From: Entomortierella parvispora
Taxonomy: Eukaryota; Mortierellomycota; Mortierellomycetes; Mortierellales; Mortierellaceae
Assembly (NCBI GenBank): GCA_963573315.1
Contig: OY752146.1
Span: 124,001 to 188,000, forward strand
Direction: 5' to 3'
Length of the DNA: 64,000 bases
A program made the position numbers and the translations under genes. Of the stretch, positions 49,227 to 60,785 are shown piece after piece. The notes beneath the pieces were generated by a model. That model made no database searches, was not told the origin of the DNA, and was given only the letters and a program-made list of their open reading frames with translations. How positions within the stretch are numbered: the stretch's first letter is position 1; each line of letters begins with the position of its first letter.

Positions 49227-50531
49227 GTGTTTGGTGTGTCTGTGTTTTTGAAAGGATGCGAGGATGGGAGGATGGAGTACAAAAGGAGAAGAGGCAAGCT
49301 TATTTATGGAAGCAACAATGGGCGATGTCATTGTGGCACTGCTGCTCAGCTCCAACGTGTCATCTTGGCCGACGGACACAAATTTAAAAAAAAAGTCAGA
49401 TGTTGGTGCTTTCTGGTAAACACTGAAATTAGAAAATCCCTTCCTGACATGTCGCAGACAGGCTTCACATACCTTGCTCCTGTTCCTATTCTTGTAGATA
49501 TTCAGGCTTTAATCTTGTCTTCATAAAGTCGAAAAACAGAGTAGATCATCCGAGTTTACGTCCCGGGGGCGCTGTTTATAGCGTGTCCTCCCGACGCTGG
49601 CCCATGAACGATTCCCTTGAACAACATGAATGGAGGCAGCTCAACTTGCGTAGCCCTGCCGTCAAAGCAACCGTCCATTTTTGGCTCGACAGTGTCACTG
49701 AGCGGAAAAGAGTCTAGTCGTTGTCTGTGAATACTCCATCAATCAACCGTTCGGCGAGATACACATCATCGCCTCCAACTTTCTCCTTCATGGCGCCTGT
49801 ACCCCGTATACCGATTCTTTGTCCATGTTCCAGAATACTGATTCTCAGGCGACGTGATGTGCTGATTGACGTTCCCCTGCATCTGCTCTGACTTCGATTC
49901 GACCATAGAGAAACTGCGTGATCTCCAACACGATAGCAACGCGTCGAGGGAAATGTGCGTCTCTCCTTTCCAAAATTAGCCATGACGCACCCCTCTCCGC
50001 ACCGCAATCGTTTGCTCAACATGAGCCCTCCATTCATCTGTTTATTCTCGAATCTTCTCTGACTCTGGTTCCTCGCGCTTGTCTGTCATCATTACGGTAG
50101 TCTCTCGCTTTCAAATGCAGGACCTCTCCTGTCAATCTATTACAACACAGCTCTTAGCTATCTACTTCACTTTGCCGTCCATGTATCTAGCCATTTCCCT
50201 GTTTGTCCATCCGTGAGGTGGTAAGGGTGTCGCTGGAATGAATAACCATGAAGCGAACGAGGTGACTTTTTTGCGAAAGATGCAATTGTTTCGAGCAATT
50301 GAGAACCGAAGTCCGAAGTTTTGAAAAGTCTCTGGGAGATCTCATGGGCATCGACGCTGTACACTCAAAGGAGGAACTCTTAAAAAGAACTTCTTCCAAA
50401 AGGACTTTTTGTGGATCGTGGGATGCGCAGGAGTCTTGGAACCCGAAAGACCCTTGGGACTCGCAGGAGCAGTCAGACCCATGGGGCCAGTGGGAAGAAT
50501 GGAAGAGCATTCGATCTGGATTTTCTTGGGC
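49227..50531. other. Intergenic region, no confident gene
   Basis: A minus-strand frame at 50037-49714 (ending LIDGVFTDND) and one around 50540-50340 with a Pro/Gly-rich stretch (LPTGPMGLTAPASPKGLSG) may be remains of the GTPase locus 3' end, but I cannot support a gene. Confidence 0.35.
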
Positions 50532-51211
50532 TCAAAGGACGAAAAAAAGCTTCTGATTAGGCCTACTTCTGATCTGTGTTCTTTCTCGGTCGCTGAAGCA
50601 TTGGTCGTGACCCATGAGCGTCAGATGCCTTGATGTTTCCAGAAACGGTGGACTTGAAGAATGAAAATGCTCCATGAATAAAGAAAAGTACTCTGCCGAC
50701 TTCATCTCCTGATAGTCAAAACGCCGAACTTGAGTGAAAATGACGCCCACTTCACTTTCGGTCCTTGGCGGATGCTGTTCAGTAAATGCTGCAAAAACGC
50801 AACGTCTGTTGGATCAATTCTTCCATTCCTAGGCGCTATGACAAAGAATATCATGGTTCTATTGGTAGGAAGGTTTGCGGAGAAAAGATCGTCAGCCAAA
50901 TAACGACGTTTGCCATTGAGAAACATGTCCTTGTATTTGGGTGATCCTCTATAGACGTTGCCATTGTAGTGAAGCGCGTTCAGGATCGTGCTTTTGCCTA
51001 CGCCTGTCTGACCAAAGCAGAGTACTGCTCCGTCAAACTGCCCATTTTCAGGGAGATCATGACGTAGTTGAGAAGTGAGGTGCTTCAGATGCAATCTCTG
51101 CAGTGTTATTAATGATCGATTCACCAGCTGTGTACTGCCTTGAAGCAATTGCTGAAGCTCATGTTCCATATTGCGCTCCACTAGTTTGGAGTCGATAGTT
51201 CCCAACGACAT
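50532..51211 (-). pseudogene. P-loop GTPase remnant, copy B
   Basis: Carries a P-loop, VLCFGQTGVGKSTILNALHY, and then jumps to MIFFVIAPRNGRIDPTDVAFL without the DxPG switch II segment seen in copy A, so there is an internal deletion. Near 50760 the frame shifts from GPKVK to VGVIFTQVRRFDYQEMKSAEYF, which continues to a stop at 50532. The layout resembles a family of AIG1/dynamin-like P-loop proteins that, as I recall, is expanded in Mortierella. Degraded and probably not functional. Confidence 0.65.
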
Positions 51212-51278
51212 ATTCCTGATATGAACTTGACTTTGAACGAAGTTGAGAATGAATCGTCTGATCCTTTTGCAGTCATCG

Positions 51279-51819
51279 TCACTGAAATAAAGATCGTGTT
51301 GACTGAGAACAAGGACATGAGCGTTCGAGAATCGATCCAGATTTGCTCAAGCACGATTCAGGACGTCGGTTACAGCTCGATTTAGGGTCTATGTTACATA
51401 GCTGGGATTGACCTTGGCGAGGCAGCTCCTGTGAACTTGGGTGATAATCAGTCCGATACGAGGCCCTCGTTGCAAGTTTTGGAGAAAGACCTTCATTATC
51501 CGTAAATCGCCGTCGGGAATGGCTCCGTTCCTGTTCAGAGGAATGACAAAGAAGATCACGTAGTGGTCGCCATTGTTGAGTTGAGATCTGGATCGTTTTC
51601 AAGTTGCGATCAATCGCACTCTCCCCTTTCTTTAGATCTTCGGCGGTACTGTGATCATTGATACCGGGCATGTCGACCAAGAGTAGGCGTCGGTCATCAC
51701 AGAGGACTCGCTGAGGTTCGCCACGGCGATCCTCCGAGGGCATTGTGAAGAGCACTTTTACCTGCTCCGGGGTTGCCTGTAAACACCACAGAGGTGATGC
51801 TTTGAAAGTCCACCGTCAT
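51279..51819 (-). pseudogene. P-loop GTPase remnant, copy A
   Basis: Begins at an ATG (51819) with a P-loop, VVFTGNPGAGKSALHNALGG, which runs into a stop. The switch II motif LLLVDMPGINDHSTAEDL follows in a different frame, and the segment YVIFFVIPLNRNGAIPDGD in a third frame, ending at LIITQVHRS and a stop. At least two frameshifts and a deletion between P-loop and switch II. Paralogous to copy B directly downstream; the two together look like a decayed tandem pair. Confidence 0.65.
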
Positions 51820-52805
51820 TTCCTGTCAGATTGGTCGTGGGAGTGCGCCAGGGCGAGGGAAGGGAGTAAAGAAAGCAAGAGAACAAAAAAAGAGAAGAAG
51901 AGAGCTCTTGTCGTTCGATCAACGCTCTGTCCGCCTTCGCCAAACAAGCGCTGCCTTAAAGAAATTTTGGAGGTGACTCTGTGCTGCTGGAGACTCGAGA
52001 CCCACACATGCCCTTTTTTTTTGTAGCCAAGAGAGGCAGCACACGCAGGCCTGTTTCTAACTTGCGACAATTCTCCGAGAAAGTGTAGTGGCGTTGGTGT
52101 CCTTCTTCTCAGACTCTTAGTACGAACTGAACATGAAGCTATCGAATGCCGAGAAGCACGAAAGCGGTGGAGAAGCAGCAACGATGGAGAGGAGAGAGAT
52201 GGAGATAGAGAAAGAAGGAACTGGATAGACTATGGGACGAGGAGAGAGGGAGACTCCAACAAGCCGAGAACTGGGTTCATTGCGAGGAAAAGGGCAGTCA
52301 GTCAGTCAGTCTCAGTGACACGTGACAGAGAGAGAGAAAGAGAACCCTGTCTGCAGACTCCCGAGTGTGTGGACATGCATGCACGCAGGCCCTTCCTTTC
52401 CTTTTCCTCGATCCACCTTCCTCTCCTCTCATGCAACATCCTCTCGCTTGACGCATCATTCACCCGTTTGTGATTGCTGAGTAGTAGCCCTGTACGACCA
52501 TATTCTATCCCATCTCATCCCATTCCACATACTGGTATGGTGTGCGTCTCCAGCTGCTCACAAGCCGAGACTCGGCTTGTCCGTGTCCATGCATTCGCCA
52601 ACCGACCGACTCCCACTCCCAACCGACCGCTTTGACTAATCCGTTTTCTCTTCCTTCCTCTTCCTTCCTCTTCTTTTTCCTTGGCAATCCCACCTTTTCG
52701 TCTTTCACAGACGCCCTCGCCTTCCCTCCTCTCCTCTCCTCTCCTCTCCTCTCCACTCACTCTTTTTTCCTGCTCCTTCGCTCTCCGTGAAGTTCATTCA
52801 ACCTA
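51820..52805. other. Intergenic region with simple repeats
   Basis: Contains AGTCAGTC at about 52297-52312 and a (CTCTC)n stretch at about 52727-52754 just before the START gene. No gene is supported. Confidence 0.45.
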
Positions 52806-54406
52806 ATGGGCGACTCGACTCAATCTCCGCTGGCCATGCTGGTGCTGGTCACTCCCTACACCATCCTCTACCTCGTGAATCAACGTATGGCTGTCGACAG
52901 CTACTCTTTGCTGAAAAAGCTACAGGAAACTAAGCAAAAAAAAACAAGCTAACCTTTGCTTCCTCTTCTCTTTTCCTCGAGAACAATAGTGTTCTTGAAC
53001 GGGATTCTGGACAATGTGCATTACGTCTTTTTTGAACTCATCTTTGTCCTCGCTTTCCGAAAGGTCTTTGGACTGCCGGATCTGACCGAGAGACTCTTCC
53101 CAGCCCAGGTACCCGTCCATACCATCGAGGCCTCCCCTTTCGCCAAGACAACAGCTGTGGATGGCGGAAAGAAAAAAGTGATCAGGAAGGTTGTTGTCCG
53201 CAAGTCGTCCTCAGGAGCAACAACAGGATCAGAACCAGGACAGGTCACCACCACTCCTTCCACCCCAACTCCTGCCTCGATCAAGAAAAGGACAAAAGTT
53301 GCACGCGCACAGCCCTATGTCAAGGAACTGGCGGCCATGGAAAAGAAATTCATGGAGTATGTCGACAACACCGAGATCTGGGAAAAGGTCTTTGAGGAGA
53401 CGAGCCCTTCCACGATCGAGGTATACCAATTCAAGGGCCGACCCATGTGCTACAAGGTTATTGCTGTTATGAACAACACTCCCGCGGTTACGTTTGATTT
53501 GTTGAGCGAAATCTCCCGTCGTGTTGAATGGGACCCTCTCTGTGTAGAGGCAAAAACTTTGGCCGACGTTGCGCCCGGTACCAAGATTCAATATGTAAGG
53601 ACAAAGGGCTTGTGGCCCACTGCTTCCAGAGACACCGTGGTCTTGGGAACCGTCAAGGATCTGGGCGATGGGCGATATTGTAACGTTACCACGTCAGTAG
53701 AACACCCTTCTATGCCCGAGAGAGTCAAGGAAAAGATTGTGCGAATGGAAACGGCTGTAGCTGGACAGATCATTGGACCCGAGCCTGGCCAGCCAACAAA
53801 GTGTCGCTTGGTGCAAGTACTGGATGCGGACTTGAAAGGTTGGATCCCTGAAAAGGTCATTCAACTCGGTAAGGAACACTGCTGCAATTTTGACGAAGAC
53901 AGGTATTTTTCATCTTAATTAACTTGACTGGTTTCCACCTTTTTTTAATAGTTTCTACAAAGGCGGTTCCTGAGGGCATGAGAAACGTCAACAAACTGAT
54001 CCCTTCGCTTCTACCCTATGAGCATTCTAAAATCTTGGAACAAGTCACGGAGGCTCGTCAAGCTGCGGCAGCCGCCAATGCTGCCGTTCAGGAGGGCGGT
54101 GAAGCAGAAGAAGAAGAGGAAAAGGAGGAGGTCTCGCACGAACTGAAGAGCCGAGACGAATCCGCTCAGCAGCTCTTGGTTTCCAATCGACAGCATGCCA
54201 ACGGAAGCAGCGACCATGAACTGGCCAAGAACCGATCCTCGACCTCGTCTACATTCAGGGCCCTTTGGGACGGCATCAAACAGAACCTGGGCTACAAGCA
54301 GCAGCACCATACATCAAGCAGTAGCAAAGCGAACAAGGTGATCGTGATGACCTTGTTCCTGGCAGTCTTTGGACGTACTTTGGCGCGGTACCGGAGGCGC
54401 CGTTAA
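52806..54406 (+). CDS. START-domain lipid-transfer membrane protein
   Basis: Exons 52806-52884, 52990-53868 and 53952-54406 join in frame to 470 residues. The N-terminus is hydrophobic (SPLAMLVLVTPYTILYLVNQ, then VHYVFFELIFVLAF), likely two membrane segments. A basic, Ser/Thr/Pro-rich linker (KKKVIRKVVVRK) follows. Residues about 150-350 form a START domain: EVYQFKGRPMCYKVIAVM, LLSEISRRVEWDPL, DTVVLGTVKDLGDGRYCNV, RLVQVLDADLKGWIPEKV and LIPSLLPYEHSKILEQV, the last like the C-terminal START helix. A Glu/Lys-rich coil and a final hydrophobic anchor (VIVMTLFLAVFGRTLARYRRRR) close the protein. START domains bind sterols or phospholipids; this one is probably anchored at an organelle membrane. Its 3' end was copied to 60786-61140. 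Confidence 0.85.
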
Positions 54407-54833
54407 TAATCCAATGGAGACTTGACGACTTTTGATACAACGACACTCCATCTAAAAACTATGGAATAAAGTCCTCATAGGACAGGCATTGGCAGATCTC
54501 CTGGCGAGCTGCCATTGCATGATGACTCGACATTGAGATTTAACATGTGACGAAAACAGGCATGCACGCTGCATGCCTGCCCGAGGAAAAGAAGACAGGA
54601 AGCATTGCCTTTCTGGGATGGGTTTTGGGGGCGCAGGGGACGAGAGCCGAAGAGCGGACATGGTCTTCAGCAGGGCGCCCTTTCGTTACCGCCTCTTTCC
54701 TCTTCACGCCTACCTCTCTCGCAGACTCCATTTGTTTTTCTTCTCTTATCAGCAAGTTGCCCCTTACCCACACAGCCTCTTGCCAAGGAGCAAGAAACCT
54801 CCCTCTTTCCACAACAGCAACCTCTCTCATATC
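54407..54833. other. Spacer between START gene and membrane paralogue 1
   Basis: Contains AATAAAG at 54465 (likely polyadenylation signal). No gene is supported. Confidence 0.45.
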
Positions 54834-55745
54834 ATGTTGCCTATTTCTCCGTTCATACATGATTCCTTAATACGGCTCCAACAGTCAAACATGGCCCGTC
54901 TCTTGCGGCCGCGTTTGGAGACTGCAAAGGCCTTCACGATCCGACATTGGCCAAAAATGATGCTCGTGGTCATCCATCTTCCTATGATCCCCTTCTGGTA
55001 TAATCTTCCGTCCTACGGAGCATTGTACCTGACCTTTTGCAAGAACTGAAAGGTAAACAAAAAACGCAAGACAAAGACAACTCCCGGCATTGGGCTCACT
55101 GCCTCTCTCGATTTTTTTTTTTTTTTTTTTTGTTCCTTCCAACTCGTCTCCTCGGACCTATATATATCAGCTATTGGCCCTGTCGCCAGCAGAGTTATCG
55201 GAACCTTGATCTCCCTCGGTCTTCTCTTTGGCGCAGACATTTTTCTAGACATCTACGTCCTGGTCACCGGCTCTGTGCGGGTTGCAAAGCTGCGCCGGGC
55301 TTTATTTTGGACCGCGAATTCCATCTGCATGGCTGGGGAGCTGGGAGCACTTTTTGGATTGACGCTTGTGGATGTCCCCTGGTGGCTTTTCCGATTGATC
55401 AACATGAATGCGTTGAATGGCATGTCCTCTGAAGATCTGATGCTAGTTCGAGAGGCGTTTGAGTTGGCCAACAAGACAAATATCGCCGAGGAAGCAAAGA
55501 CCTTGGCTCTGACGGCCGGTAGCCTTTCGTGGGCTGGAACTGTCCGGCAATGGGCTTGGAGTACTTGGAGCAGTAGTTGGGTGCAAGGCGCTGTCGTTGG
55601 ATGGATTCTTCATGTGCTCATCATGGACATGCAGGGCGAGCCTCGGACGTGGTGGGGCGGTCGACTGCAGAGAGAACAACGGGATGAGGAAACTGTTCTG
55701 TGTACACCAGAAGAGAAGAAGATTTCTGAACTCACAGTGGATTAG
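54834..55745 (+). pseudogene. Multi-pass membrane protein, paralogue 1, with 1-nt frameshift
   Basis: Exon 1 (54834-55052) begins MLPISPFIHDSLIRLQQSN and exon 2 (55171-55745) begins AIGPVASRVIGTLISLGLLF. The paralogue at 56416 has 220 bases in exon 1; here there are 219. The missing base lies near 55037, where CTTTTGC stands against CTCCTGGC, and puts a TGA before the splice donor. Everything else is conserved, including the donor GTAAAC and the C-terminal half (RTWWGGRLQREQRDEE). It may be a young pseudogene or a base error. Hydrophobic segments lie at MMLVVIHLPMIPFWYNL, LISLGLLFGADIFLDIYVLV and ICMAGELGALFGLTLV. Function unknown. Confidence 0.65.
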
Positions 55746-56415
55746 TACGGCCCAATAGATCAGTAAAAAACATGGCTGGACTCAGACCCTCAACATCCTT
55801 CTTGTTTGGTCCTTACAGAGAACATGTCATCCGCGTCGTCTTCTCCCCCATCCCACCCCCTGTTCTTGCTGAATACCAAACAAAATGAGTACCTTATGGC
55901 CAATACTGATACAGTTACAATAAGAGGGGAACACTCTTTTTTGACAGCTGGTATTTGAGCCAGTCAGAGCATGCGATGATCCCAATCTATAACTCGGTGA
56001 CTTACGACAGAACAGTCTCTCAGTTCGAATTCGCGCTAGAAACACGACAATTGCCACCCTTTCTGACTTTTTAGTTCCAGGAACAACACGGCTGTAGTCA
56101 AATGATTTACGGAGCAAGCTCTCTCGGGGAGTCAAAGAGGGCTCTCTCTGTGCAGAGGTAAGACTTTGCCCGGGTTGCTTCTGCGCTAGGAGGAAAACAG
56201 AAAATATTCCCTTTCTTGGCTCTGTTTTTGGAGGGCGCGGGAAAGAGGAGGAAGAGCTGGCTCGCGTTATCTTTTTTTTTTCCTTTCTTTCCCTCTGTTT
56301 CTTCACAGACTTATTCTTCCTTCCTCTCTGATCAGAATCCACCCCTCGCCGACACAGCTTGTGATAAAAAGAAGCCCGCTCCCCCCCTCTTCAAAAGAAC
56401 TAGCACCCTCATACC
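55746..56415. other. Spacer between membrane paralogues
   Basis: No gene is supported; pyrimidine-rich from about 56260 before the second paralogue. Confidence 0.4.
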
Positions 56416-57384
56416 ATGTTACCCATCCCGCTATTCATACACGATTCCTTAACACGACTCCAGCAGTCGAACATGATCCGTCTCTTACGGCTGCGTTTGG
56501 AGGCTGCAGAAACCTTCACGATCCGACATTGGCCAAAGATGATGCTCGTGGTTATCAATCTTCCTATGATACCCTTTTGGTACAATCTTCTCTCCAATGG
56601 CCAATCGCTTTTGACCTCCTGGCAAGAGTTGAAAGGTAAACAAACTACCAAAGCTTCTCTAGTGCATGATATTGTCTTTCCTTTTTCTGACTCTTCTTTC
56701 TTTTCGACACTTTCGTTCTCCACACATCCCTACCGACTGACTTCTATATACTATACACTAGAAGCTATCGGTACTGATCCCCATGCCAACGACCCCGCTT
56801 TCCAACACCTCATTTCTATCGGCAGCAAATTTATCGGCGTCTTGATCTCCTTTCTAATCCTCACGGGCGCAGACCTTGTCCTCGACATCTATGTCTTGCT
56901 CACAAATTCCGTGCGAGCCGCTAAGCTGCGTCGAGCGATCTTTTGGACCTGGAATTCCATCTTCATGATTGGGGAAATTGTTGTGCACCTGGGCCGGTTC
57001 TCGGCGGTGGGGATCTTTTGGTGGTTCACTCAAATGACAAACCTATTTCAGACGGATAATATGTCTCCTGAAGAGCTGATGCTGGCCCGACAGGAGTATG
57101 AGACCAATTTTACCTCGATGCTTGCCGAGGAAGCAAATACGTTGGCTATAGCCTACAGCGGTCTTTCCTGGGCCGGGGTTTTCCGTCAATGGGCATGGGA
57201 TACTTGGAAAAACTCTTGGGTGCAAGGCGCCGTCATTGGATGGGTTCTTCACGTGCTCATTATGGACTTGCAGGGTGAGCCTAGGACGTGGTGGGGCGGC
57301 CGATTGCAGAGAGAACAGCGAGATGAGGAAAATGTTATGTACACACCAGACGAGAAGAAGGCCAGTGAGCGAGAGACGGATTAG
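56416..57384 (+). CDS. Multi-pass membrane protein of unknown function, paralogue 2
   Basis: Exons 56416-56635 and 56762-57384 join in frame to 280 residues. It starts MLPIPLFIHDSLTRLQQSN; a second Met (MIRLLRLRLEAAETF) could be used. At least four hydrophobic stretches: MMLVVINLPMIPFWYNL, FIGVLISFLILTGADLVLDI, IFMIGEIVVHLGRF and AVIGWVLHVLIMDLQ. A conserved C-terminal segment reads GEPRTWWGGRLQREQRDEEN, followed by a charged tail. The intact frame and conservation with paralogue 1 support a real gene. Family not recognised. Both paralogues lie head to tail behind the START gene, and a piece of paralogue 1 was copied together with the START 3' end to 61137. Confidence 0.75.
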   Translation: MLPIPLFIHDSLTRLQQSNMIRLLRLRLEAAETFTIRHWPKMMLVVINLPMIPFWYNLLSNGQSLLTSWQELKGKQTTKASLVHDIVFPFSDSSFFSTLSFSTHPYRLTSIYYTLEAIGTDPHANDPAFQHLISIGSKFIGVLISFLILTGADLVLDIYVLLTNSVRAAKLRRAIFWTWNSIFMIGEIVVHLGRFSAVGIFWWFTQMTNLFQTDNMSPEELMLARQEYETNFTSMLAEEANTLAIAYSGLSWAGVFRQWAWDTWKNSWVQGAVIGWVLHVLIMDLQGEPRTWWGGRLQREQRDEENVMYTPDEKKASERETD

Positions 57385-58401
57385 TACGTTTCGACTGATC
57401 AGTAAAAAACGTGGACTGGATTCAGACCGTCATTTTCCTTCATTGTCAGACCCAGCAACGGACACGAAATAATAATCTTTGTCATCTTGCATGGATATGA
57501 TATTCAAATAACAAAACGGCTTGAGTTCTCTGCTCCAAGGTTCTGAATCTAGTGTTCAGAAACTGGAATAGTTTTTCTTCATCCAAAGTGTTTCTCGCGA
57601 CTCACGATTCTCGAATAATTGAAGCAGACAGCGCGTCTTCTTCTCATCAGCGCACTCTCTTTGCCCCTTCTTTTCGGATTGCAAATGTTGGGACGCGCCA
57701 TTGTACGGGTTGGCAATGTTGATATTGAGTTTCTGGATTGCCGAAAAGTGTTCCCTCTATCACAGATCCACTTTCATCTCTTGCAGTAGCCTATGTGCCG
57801 AGTAACCTTCATTCCGCGACTTTTTTTTGCCGAAAGGGGTGAAATAGCGAGAGCGCAGATTACGCACATTCCGAACCGGCGTTATAATTTCTATACCCAA
57901 GAAGCGTTTTCAACAAAAAGAACAAGCCAATTGTGTCCCTCCCCCTCTCCAAAGGTACCCCGAAGGAAAGTGAAGGCGTTGGAGAATCTTGATGTTATCT
58001 CTGGTGTTGTCTATGGTGTGGTCCTCTAATGCTGCCCCTTGATTTTTTTTAACACTTAGTCTTTACCTCTTCCTATCCTTAGAATTTTCTCATCTCTTGC
58101 TTTTTTCAGCATTCATTTCCCCAAGCATGTTTCCCATCTCATGAACTTCTCCCTCTTCATGATACGTTGATATTTCAATCAAACCTTCTCCATCTACAAC
58201 TTTTGGCGATAGCAGATCTTTATTTTCTTACCCCTCGTCCGCCCTCTTCTGTGATAGCAGGATTCGTTCTTTGACGCCCTTTTGTAATATCGGCAACATG
58301 AAGAACAAATGCTTGACCTTTGTAATCATGACTAGATGGACAATGTACTCTAAACAAGTTACTGTTTGCTTTCTCTCTCCCTTCACACGTATCGGTTCAA
58401 G
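57385..58401. other. Intergenic region, no supported gene
   Basis: AT- and pyrimidine-rich, with an AATAAT signal at 57469 after paralogue 2. Nothing recognised. Confidence 0.45.
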
Positions 58402-58410
58402 TATAAAAAG
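58402..58410 (+). promoter_or_regulatory. TATA box of the secreted-protein gene
   Basis: TATAAAAAG in a consensus setting, about 265 bases before the start codon of the next gene; a pyrimidine-rich stretch and CAACAA leader lie between. Confidence 0.6.
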
Positions 58411-58666
58411 GGTGTATAGCTAGACCAATTCTGGCTACCCTTCATCTTACAATTTCAAAAGCCTTGCAAAACTTCAACAACGGTCATAATACCATATCAC
58501 TCTTCCTTCCAGAAGCAGAATCCAACAAGAAAACCCCGCAGGTACCTTTTTTTAAAAAAAAAAAAAGAAAAAAAAACATCACAGTTGCAAAAAAGTGTGT
58601 GATCATTCCGTTCATTCCACTAATACCAAAGTGACCTTCACAGCCGTTAGCTTCATCTTGTTGAAA

Positions 58667-59164
58667 ATGCATTTACGCACTATCCTCTTTGTCATTTACG
58701 GCTTTTCTGCCGCCTCCTGTCTGCCTGTAGATCGCTACAGGGCTCATAACACAGTCGACGCTGGCAACATGGTCGCCACAATCTCTAATCAAGACGCACA
58801 AACAGACATCATCTCCCAGGAAAATGACTCTGAGGTGAACAGTAACATCTTCGAGACTAATAATGGGGCCCAAGGAGAATACCATTTGATGTCCAATCAG
58901 ATAATTGCCGGGAACCTACAGGATACAGAGAGAAATGACGCTGGGGTTATCGAGGAAAGTCAGGATACTGATAACGACAAGAATAAGGACAGAATCATTG
59001 ATAACTATGGAGCCAGCCCTACTGGCTCTGGACAAGGGCGTGCAGAATATGGGGTGACCAATGTCGACAACATGGATGCAGAAGCCACGACCGCCAGGGG
59101 CAGGAACAAAATCGAGCAAGATCGTGATAATAATCTGGGCAGTAACTATTTTGGTACGGATTGA
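58667..59164 (+). CDS. Small secreted acidic protein, unknown
   Basis: Single exon, 165 residues. It starts with a signal peptide (MHLRTILFVIYGFSAASCLP) whose cleavage is likely near residue 18-20. The mature part is polar and acidic, rich in Asp, Asn, Glu, Gln and Gly, with no cysteine after the signal, so it is probably unstructured outside the cell. Asn/Asp runs such as DTDNDKNKDRIIDNYG are notable. It has the strongest TATA box in the window, which suggests regulated, high-level expression. No known family; an effector-like or cell-wall-associated role is only a guess. Confidence 0.6.
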   Translation: MHLRTILFVIYGFSAASCLPVDRYRAHNTVDAGNMVATISNQDAQTDIISQENDSEVNSNIFETNNGAQGEYHLMSNQIIAGNLQDTERNDAGVIEESQDTDNDKNKDRIIDNYGASPTGSGQGRAEYGVTNVDNMDAEATTARGRNKIEQDRDNNLGSNYFGTD

Positions 59165-59790
59165 GCCATATACGCAACAGCAGTACCGTGCCATCACGCA
59201 GTCCACACAGCACATACACAAGTCCATGTAGCAAGTCAATAAACCCCATTCCTCGTGTTCCCCTCCCGAGAGGACTTTGCAGCTTCTCCTGGCGCAGATG
59301 TTCCAGGAACCAAAGAGACCAAGTTGCGCGTTCGGAAAGTGCCTCCAGGAAAGAGAATTTCCGAGTGTGGCTTTGCTCGTCTTGCAGCACGTGCGTATAC
59401 ACCTTTCTTGGGTGTCCTTATGTCACCTACACAGCTCATGCGATTAAGAAACAGCTTTACATGGGATTTGGGCTCAAAAAAATCAAACCCCTAAAAAACC
59501 CTAACAAACCCCTAAAAAATCCCTAAATCTCGGCAACCGGGTTGGTAACCACTCCCCATATTGAAATCCTGCTAAGAAAACCGATGATTTCCGTAAAGTA
59601 GCCCAGTCCGGACCCTGGAACCCCTCAGGATGTGCGTGTATAAAGAAAAAAGGAATTCGCATGGGAATTGTGCGGAGCTATGATTGTCGCCATGTAATCA
59701 TCGCATGGGCTGCGTCAGTGACTTAAGGACGCTCACCTTTCTTTGTTCCTCTTTATTTCTCCTCTCTCTTTGTTCCATGCTTGCTCTGCC
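59165..59790. other. Intergenic region with short CCCTAAAAA repeats
   Basis: At 59488-59525 the motif CCCTAAAAAACCCTAA-like recurs three to four times. It looks like a degenerate telomere-type or simple repeat but is too short to mean much. No gene is supported. Confidence 0.4.
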
Positions 59791-60775
59791 CTGCTGTCCT
59801 CCACTTCTTCGACCCCCGACCTCACCACCATCCTTCGACACAGATGCATCCGGATTCGCCATCGGGAGCAGTGCTGCTGCAGATGGACCGACATTGACCG
59901 ACAGGGAACTGCGCATCCTATTGAATCCACTTTCCAGGAAGCTGCAATCCGGGAACGGAACTACCCTACCCATGAGCAGAAGCTGCCATCATCCATAACT
60001 TGCGCTACATGGCGCTACTATGTACCTCGATGGCACCTAGTTCACCGTCAACACAGACTACGCTGCCACCGTCAGCTTCCCACGCTGCCCAAGCCCACTC
60101 GTCGATAGGCTCGCTGGATGGATTTGCTTCAAGAAGTTGAGTTCGACTTAATACGCAAACGAGCAGTCGACAACGTCGTGCCGGACACTCTCTCTCGCCG
60201 AGCGGACGACCGGACTACCGTGACCCTGACTCCATCGAGCTATACTGTACAGTACAACCTCAGCGTGACTCTATGCCCCGACATGTGTGACCAAACTTGT
60301 TCGGGGCTCCTTGGACCCATCTACAAGGATTGTCTGGATGGGAAGGTCGAACCTTCACTATTTCACACGATGTGGATCCACTACTTTGGCCATCCTTCAA
60401 CACTTTCTAGTCCGCCTCACTCTCCTGCACGACACCCACGACTCTGCTACTGCTGGACACTTTGGCTTTCAGAAGACCTTCGACTACCTGCTCTGTTTTG
60501 TATGCTGGCCGCACATTGCCAAGGACTCTCAGAAGTACGTAACAGCCTGCGAAAAAGTGTTAGAGGAACAAAGGATCCTTAGCCCGACCTGCCAGACTCT
60601 TGCATTCTCTCCCCATTCTCTATCAGCGTTGGGAGACTGACATCATGGACTTCATCGGCCCCCTCCCTTTCACAACGCGGAACTTCAACATCATCGCTGT
60701 CAAGCTTGCTCACTTTGTACCCAATACCACCACCGCCACAGCTGTTGGCGTCCACTAGTTTTTTGACAACATCTT
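59791..60775 (+). mobile_element. Ty3/gypsy retrotransposon remnant
   Basis: Decayed pol fragment of a fungal LTR retrotransposon, in several frames. In order: FDTDASGFAIGSSA (about 59836, RNase H start), RERNYPTHEQKL (about 59953), WMDLLQEVEFDLI with VPDTLSRRADD (60118-60210), the integrase zinc-binding piece LLHDTHDSATAGHFGFQKT (60424-60480), and the integrase core start WETDIMDFIGPLPF (about 60631). Frames shift several times and no LTRs are visible. The piece ends abruptly where the duplicated START segment begins. Confidence 0.8.
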
Positions 60776-60785
60776 GAAAGCTGCA

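Noticed and set aside
49714-50037. 107-residue minus-strand ORF
   Set aside because: No domain, no clear promoter or splice context; composition gives no support.
59488-59525. Interstitial telomere repeat
   Set aside because: CCCTAAAAA units vary in length and number and are too few to call.
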